A stretch of DNA of 64,000 bases, from NCBI GenBank assembly GCA_950097015.1, contig CATNEN010000005.1, positions 5,137,501 through 5,201,500 on the forward strand. The letters run 5' to 3'. This DNA comes from Macrostomum hystrix. Lineage: Eukaryota > Platyhelminthes > Macrostomidae. Under the pieces are notes generated by a model that was not told where the DNA came from, did no database searches, and was given only the letters and a program-made list of their open reading frames with translations. Below are positions 57,934 through 64,000 of the stretch, piece after piece. Made by a program: the position numbers and the translations under genes. Numbering within the stretch: position 1 is the stretch's first letter; every line of letters starts with the position of its first letter.

Positions 57934-59650
57934 GGCACAGTGGCTGGATCTACGCAATTTGTGGCACGTGCAGATTCGCTCTGCAGCAGCTGGAGAAGGG
58001 CAAACATGCCATCGTTTGCCCTTCGATGTGCCATCGAAATGTGCCATCGATGTATGACTTCAGGGACGTGCAGCCACTGCCGGTGACCCGATCAGTGGGC
58101 CAAGATGGATGCGACTGTAAGATCTGCAGCACTGCCAGATGCAGAGTCCATCCTCCAGAAGCCAACGTCCCAAAGCGGTCTGTTGGGCGGCCGAGTTTGA
58201 CGGCGGACGAGGCTACAACGCCCAAGCCCGAAATGGTCAAGGTCTGCTCCTTCTGCATCAGTCCTATTGGCAGGGGCAAGCCGCACACATGCAACAGACC
58301 CACAAGACTGCAGAATGCGCATGCCCTGATGCAGGCAGCGTCGCCGGAATTCCCAGAGCGGCTCGCCACAACGATTGTGCGGCAGAAACTTATTACTTCA
58401 GGCTCCGGAGACAGCCTCGGGCATCACCGTGCTGGCATCCAACGCTGGACCATCAATGAGGTTGGCCGTGAATCCGCCGCCTCCGAAGCCAACAGTGGTC
58501 TTCACGGCGGATAATAATATGCGTCATCTGCAAGGTGAGCTGGGTCTCAGTGCGCACAAAATGGAGGTTGTACTTCGAAATCTTCGGTCTTCGATTGGCG
58601 CTTCAGCTGTCCAGAGCAACATCCGGCAGACATTGAGGGAGATGGGTCACGAACTGGATGACCTCTTCCAAGCGAAGCAGCTGGCGTTTATCCGCGAAGA
58701 GAGGGGAAGGCAGACTCCAGCTGAGCACTGGGCTGTTGTCTGCACTGATGTGGTTGAGCTCCTGGGCCGCATAATTTGCAAACCGCCGGCTGATGGATGG
58801 TGCTTCCACAGTCGTCAGAATTGGAATAGATAGTGGATGCGGGTTCTTGAAGCTCTCGATATCCGTTTTTGACCTGTGCGTGTGTGCTGGTGAGGAGCAG
58901 CAGAAGGGGGCTGATCGCCGAATCCTCGACACTGGCGTGCATCGGGCCGTCATCCTTGGCATCGCTCCCAACACGCAGGAGAACCACAGGAACCTGGAGT
59001 GTCTCTGGGAGAGCTGCTGCCTGCAGCTTCTGTCGGCAAACATCAGCATCGCGTGTGACCTGAAGCTTGCCAACATCCTGCTCGGCTTGATGGCCCACAG
59101 CAGCTTGCATCCCTGCACCTGGTGCAACATCAATAAAGGGAGCCTTGACAGCTGCGACGAGCAAAGGACCTTTGGCAGCCTCAGTGAGAAATACCAGGCC
59201 TACCTGGCTGCTGGTGGTGAACGCCAACTAGCTAAGCACTTCGATAATGTCGTCCAGCCCAGCATCTTTTCCGCTGGAGTTGAAATCCCGGTGTTGCACA
59301 TTGTCCCTCCACCAGAGCTGCACCTGCTGACCGGTGCGGTCCATGTGCTGTATGAGGGTCTGCATGGTGTGTGGCCCGAGAGCAAAGCTTGGCTTACAGC
59401 TTGCAATGTCCAATGTGACCAGCATCACGGTGGCAGCTTCACTGGCAATGCGAGCCGCAAGTTGCATGCACAATGTGGACCTGCTTGAAGCGATGTGCCC
59501 AATGGCAGTGCTGCCGTTTGTTGCCGTCCTTTGAGCGTTGAACTCGGTTGTGGTGTCAAGCTTCAGGAGTGAGCTGCGTCCCAATTTTGAGCAGGCGATT
59601 CAGGAATTTCGCACCAGTTATGCCAATCTCAGCATTTCCATCAATCCAAA

Positions 59651-61739
59651 AATGCATATGTTTGGCCTCTTTTTTGTCAGGAAATCCAGCCCAAATTAAT
59701 CAAATTTCTTTTTGGTTTGATGCTAGATGAAATTCCCCACCAGTGATGAAAGGTATTTTCAGACCAAATGGCTTTCCACTCAAGTTTTGTTCCAGTTTTT
59801 TATTTTCAATGCAAAATCACTACCTCCTACTGGACAAAATCTATAACTTAACCTGTATAATGTCTAGACCAAAATAGCCACACGGGAAATTTATGTCTTC
59901 AATTTGACTTTGGAAAGTCCCATTTTTGGCACTCACCTAATCATAAATAAACAATTAGCAGTAGCTACTCAAAAGTAGCTAACAACTACATAGATAAAAT
60001 ATAGCTTAATTTTGAATATACATTAACTTATTAATTGCAAACTTATTAAATTACTCTTGATATATAAGCTAGAGAAATATACCCATGCTTAGAAGGATTT
60101 TTTCCGTACTTAAAAAGTGATATCTGAATCAAATAATATATTATCCTAGGCCTACTACCAGTGAAAAAGACAAGTTAACATTAATTCACTTAAAATTAGC
60201 AAAAAGAGGAGAATTTTATGTCATTTGTAGGGCATTTCTATTTGTTTTAACAGAAAAAATCATTCAAATCATCAGTATCAGTATCAGCATAAACTCTACT
60301 TTCTATATTTTTCTATAGATCTATAGGCCTAGCTTTATATATGTTATTGTTATGGTTGTTACTATCTGAGGTGATTGTAATCCTAAATAATGCCAAAATA
60401 GCTAGTTACCTTTTAGTAGTGAAAAAAGTAGCCACAAAAAAATAATTTAGTGATTTTTACTTACCATTACCATGATTTTGTTCAACAAACTGTAGGAGTG
60501 ATGGCTACTTGTTTATTGATTATCATAAAGTCGATCAGCTATTATATGATGACTAAGTACACTCTATGTTATCCTTATAGGGTGTACCAAGTAATTAAAA
60601 TTTAAATGTTTCGGAAAAAAATATTTCGACTGGGATTGGGAACCTTAAGAGTCTGAGCAAATGACTCAGGTTTCACTAGCGACTCGCTATAAACCCACTG
60701 TTTAAAAAATCGTTCGCCACAAATGAAAAACTACTTTTCTACTAGATCTTGATATAACTCTTATTCGCCACTAATTTTTTAAGCAGCGATGTTACTTATA
60801 ACTTAGTCTGGTCGTTCAAAAAACCAACTTCGGCTTATAACGGGTTTATGAGCGGTTTATAAGCCCCTACGATAAGAGATTTATACGAAAGCTTTAACTA
60901 GCAAATGGGCCTAGTTAAAACTCTCGGAACTTACAAGGAATAAGGATAAAACCCAAGCGTACATCTTACGTCTTTACGCCTAATTAAGCTTGCAATCTGT
61001 AGTCTTTTTTGTATTGTACTTTAAATTTCAGTGTGACGATTTTCGAATCGATAATTTTAGAGGTCGTCATAATTAGTTATAACGGATTTAAATACATAAC
61101 AAATATTTAATGTATACTGTAGTGGAGCGTAGATTACTTATCGGTTATCGAGGTCGAGGTTCATGCGTGTCTTGACTCGTTGACACTCATGGGTATTACT
61201 ATGAGTAGAAAAAACAATATTTTCAGAATTAGTTGTCTAATTACAAATTATTTAGGATGGCCAACGGTGCTACGTACGACAAGCCTCGACTATTAGACTA
61301 CGGTTGTGCGATTTTCCTACCATATTTGAATGTGCCGTTTACTGTCCATTTTTATACTGTTTTTATACTTTTATAATTCTCATATTTACACTGTAATTTG
61401 CGATGTTTACATATTATATATTAGTCGATATTCTATTCGTGCTGTTCTTCCTTTCTCTGTATCGCGTCTACTGTACTTTACTGTAATGTTGCTTAAATAC
61501 TTCACAGTCATCGCGAACACTTACTATACGCTGATTCTATACATCTATATAGAATATATCTATATAGAATATATAGATATATTCTATACGCTGATCGGCT
61601 CAGTTTGTATTTAAGTACACTCAACGTGTGATTGGCGACCTTCTGGACCCGTGCGGCTAGCGTGTAAGAAAAACTTGACGTCGAATTAAATTATATTTGA
61701 GTCTTCATGATTTGAAAGCGACTCGGTAACCTAAAATTA
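59651..61739. other. AT-rich noncoding stretch
   Basis: I find no gene or named repeat over about 2 kb. Short frames are AT-driven. It may hold the untraceable 3' end of the RAG1-N-like element. Confidence 0.5.
61551..61587. repeat. AT-rich palindrome
   Basis: AGAATATATCTATAT and its inverse ATATAGATATATTCT face each other over a few bases. It could extrude as a small hairpin. Confidence 0.75.
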
Positions 61740-62970
61740 CTGCTAGGCGAATTCCGGTCAACCGGTACTTTGGAAGTTCCTTTTTTAGGTACCGGACTAT
61801 GGTACCGGAAGTTATACTTTTTAGTAAGTCCGGCACTTCCGGCACTTCCGGCACTTCCGGCACTCACTATATATATTTTTACGCAGAGTAGAAAAAAGAC
61901 AAAAAAAATACAAAATCTATGAATTGCAAATGCAGTGCTTTATATGAGACAATTAATGTATAGCGTTGTCACGAAGCTGGAGGACGTCAAGGGGCAGCCA
62001 CTGGACTATTGTGAAGAGCTGGTGGGATTCCTTCAGGCTGCCATCCGTCGTCGATTTGAATCTGCCTTTTCCAGCACGGAGTGTTTGCTGGCTGCCGCGT
62101 TTCATCTCAGATTCCGCCTGACGAGGCTTCAGAAGTACGTCTTCTCGAAGGTTTCGCTCGTCCGACGTCTGATGGAGGACGCTGTCGAGAAGAAGCTGCA
62201 AAAACAGACCCAGAAGCGGATGTCAGCAGCAGCTCCGGCAACAGCAAAGACAACTTACTCGACGGCGTCAGCCACCCACAGAAGTGCACGAAGGACAGGG
62301 CGTCAAGCTCACGGAGCAGGGCTCGCGAAATAATTCGAGACTGGTTGAATGGCGCGTGGAGGCCTGTAGACGGCATTTCGGAGCGGGCCTTCAATGGTGT
62401 CCCCGAATAAAATGCCCTCTTTGTGCGCTGCAACACTGGTATTCCATCGAGTGCAGCAGTCGAGCTGAATTGCCGTAAAAATTCTCGATGGCAAAAGACG
62501 TGCTTCGTGCGAAGCGAGCACCGCTCGCCGACGCCACGCTGTCGCGCCTCCTGCTGCTGCGGGGGAACAAGTACTTGGTGCCAGACAGCCGCAGGCGAGA
62601 TATTTTATATATTTTATACGATTATTTCTCATTCTCTATCGTATTTCTCAGCTAGTTGTTATTGTAAAAGGAATGATAAATTAGTGCACCAGCTAGCAGA
62701 CTTATTTGCAAGTTTTTGTTATAGCGCTGCAAAAACAATAATTTTTTTTTGTTTGCAGTGAAGAAAAAAATAATTTGTTAGTAGTAAACTTTTTTAAAGC
62801 TCAAAACACGTCAATTTAATGATAGATAAAAGAGCCGGTACCGAAGGACCAGAAGTTACTTTTTCGAAGTACTGGTAACAGAAAAGTGCCGGAAGTTACT
62901 TTCTTCAGTGCCGGAAGTTACTTGACCGAAAGTTACTTTGTAAAAGCAGCTTGCCCAACACTGCCTAAAA
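61740..62970 (+). mobile_element. hAT transposon remnant
   Basis: It contains the end of a transposase gene and flanks rich in a recurring word: CCGGAAGTTA occurs near 61805, 62890 and 62920, with GGCACTTCC repeats at 61834-61864. The right side ends near CTTGCCCAACACTGCC, similar to hAT termini that end in ...CACTG. The left TIR is not clear and no 8-bp duplication was found. Confidence 0.5.
61935..62640 (+). pseudogene. hAT transposase C-terminal region, frameshifted
   Basis: The first frame has DYCEELVGFLQAAIRRRF and CLLAAAFHLRFRLTRLQ, matching the hAT region just before the dimerisation domain. After shifts, VRCNTGIPSSAAVEL and then LADATLSRLLLLRGNKYLVP appear in other frames. These are the hallmark of the hAT C-terminal dimerisation domain. 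The N-terminal zinc finger and catalytic D/D residues are absent, so the copy is a dead fragment. Confidence 0.75.
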
Positions 62971-63096
62971 TGGTTACAATGGCGAACACGCCACGACGAG
63001 CTTCAAACAATTATCAGTGAGCCCATGTGACGAAGACACAGATAGGGACGACGTGGACTGGGACGACTTTGACTCGACCTGGGATGAGGATGACTA

Positions 63097-63239
63097 GCCG
63101 CTGTGTCCTATGCAAGCGGAAGGCGGATTGTGGCCGATGTGACGTCTGCCTGCACCAACCTACTCTGAAGTCAGGCTGCCAATTGCGCTGTTGTGCCAAT
63201 CCTCATCTGCAAAGGACCAGCTGTCCTGTCCGCTGTCCT
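63097..63239 (+). CDS. Possible CXXC-like zinc-finger exon
   Basis: Between an AG (TGACTAG at 63096) and a GTAAGT donor (63240) the frame reads RCVLCKRKADCGRCDVC, then LKSGC and RCC. The C-x2-C-x5-CG-x-C-x2-C spacing with a later Lys and Cys pair recalls the CXXC domain that binds unmethylated CpG. One cysteine of the usual first triple is missing. It is short and isolated, so chance is possible. Confidence 0.25.
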
Positions 63240-64000
63240 GTAAGTTAGCGCGCAGGGCGACCTGTGCGGGGCCGTCGCGATCATCGGCGATGCAGTGGGC
63301 TTGAATGGCGGTGAGTGGAGCCAGTGGGGGAGCCAGTGGATGGGAGCCAGTGGCCGGCGTGTGGGTGACTCCATGGGAGGCTGGTCGGTCATTCCACCAG
63401 CGCCATCTGCCGCAGTGTGTTACCGCCGGAGGGGCGTGATGATCGATGGCAGACGCCACCCGGTTTCGCCGATGCTCGACCCCCGGCTGGCTCAGGATTC
63501 GCACAGAGTGAATGCGCACCTTCGGATCCAACTGCTGTCTTCTGCCTTCGGTAAATGCCTCTGGTCTCTGGACTACTATATTCTCTAGGTTCGTGGCTTA
63601 AAGTGCGTTTTTTATAGCGCTTGACTTGGCTCTGGCTTTGGCAGTCCAGAACATTGTTCTTTGGACTTCTGCCTTAGCGCATGCTTTTTTGCTGCATGTG
63701 TTGTGACAAAGCCGGATCGCCTTCTGATCCTGTCTTCCAGTGAGCGAGCACGAGGGTGGCGTCAGCCCGCTGGTCGGACTGACTTCGGAATCCGAGCGTG
63801 GGGTCGCGTCAGGAGACTTGATCAGTCCGTCCCTATGGTGCAGTTCAGTCCCAGCCAGACCCGCAAATGAGTGACAAAAAGACCAAAGTTACTCACTTAA
63901 CAGTTTCTTAGACTGCAACTTTAACTGTGCGGTGGTCGCCGATGGGGGACTCGGTCGGTACTACCTTAAGGTACAATCTTAATTAGTCTCAGATTCGGTT
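63240..64000. other. GC-richer stretch without recognised gene
   Basis: Several 60-120-aa frames overlap on both strands from GC content alone. None shows motifs I can support. Confidence 0.4.

Larger units (their letters stand above)
50589..59650 (+). pseudogene. RAG1-N-terminus-like (N-RAG-TP type) transposon gene, split and degenerate
   Basis: Coding sequence starts at about 50589 (MLAIINR), is cut by the 50612-57933 transposon and continues in the same frame at 57938 with HSGWIYAICGTCRFAL. Cys/His clusters follow: CDCKICSTARCRVHPPE and KVCSFCISPIGRGKPHTC. This pattern recalls the RAG1 N-terminal part and the molluscan N-RAG-TP elements. After a frameshift near 58415 come MRHLQGELGLSAHKMEVVLR and a helical region. 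After another near 58785 come VRIGIDSGCGFLKLSISVF, GIAPNTQENHRNLECLW, ACDLKLANILLGLMAHSS, HPCTWC, VPPPELHLLTGAVHVLYEG and QHHGGSFTGNASRKL, a putative transposase core. More shifts occur near 59470 and 59535. It cannot make the full protein. The family assignment is from motif memory. Confidence 0.65.

Noticed and set aside
61330-61614. 94-aa Tyr/Ile-rich ORF on the plus strand
   Set aside because: It overlaps an AT palindrome and its composition simply reflects TAT/ATA-rich DNA.

Overview
The window is animal, almost certainly invertebrate, nuclear DNA. The genes have short GT-AG introns, and almost everything recognisable is transposon-derived: a BEL/Pao retrotransposon, a Helitron with RPA and OTU parts, a 5'-truncated non-LTR element, hAT and Harbinger remnants, tRNA-derived SINEs and long minisatellites. 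I see no bacterial signal and no confident host housekeeping gene. The sequence alone does not let me name the species.

Layout. 1-7631: the right part of a 2.3-kb noncoding LTR-like element (family L, copy 1), split by a complete BEL/Pao element at 763-7029 whose two 315-bp LTRs look identical. 7632-16600: a zinc-finger ORF cut off by copy 1, an unknown helical protein, SINE pieces, a frameshifted hAT-like transposase (11246-13487), a truncated RNase H-bearing non-LTR element (14119-15942) and part of another ORF. 16881-30625: a macrosatellite of about 13.7 kb. Its 3.42-kb units contain 18-bp and 23-bp minisatellites plus a spacer with a tRNA-like segment.

31438-45457: a Helitron-type region read on the minus strand. 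A nine-exon Rep/helicase gene (39285-45457) encodes a long basic coiled-coil repeat, an OTU protease, an HUH nuclease and a PIF1-like helicase. My exon model joins in phase to 1731 aa. A three-exon RPA70-like gene (33064-34456) joins in phase to 338 aa. Each gene is followed, exactly from a splice-donor sequence, by a copy of the same downstream cassette (31438-33033 and 35767-39262).

45690-59650 is a set of nested insertions. A diverged macrosatellite spacer copy is followed by a near-perfect 92-bp-arm palindrome, a broken Harbinger transposase and LTR-like copy 2 (48119-50387, TSD CTAT). A degenerate gene resembling the RAG1 N-terminus-like transposon family (N-RAG-TP type) is split in frame by a 7.3-kb DNA transposon (50612-57933, TIR GGGTAAATCC..., TSD GGCA). 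That transposon carries its own multi-exon transposase gene, which is in turn split by LTR-like copy 3 (51968-54284, TSD GTGG). The window ends with AT-rich DNA, a hAT remnant (61740-62970) and a possible CXXC-like exon.

The insertions give relative ages. The RAG1-N-like element is older than the GGCA-flanked transposon, which is older than LTR-like copy 3. LTR-like copy 1 is older than the BEL element. The elements most likely to be intact and recent are the BEL copy and the Helitron-type Rep/helicase and RPA genes.
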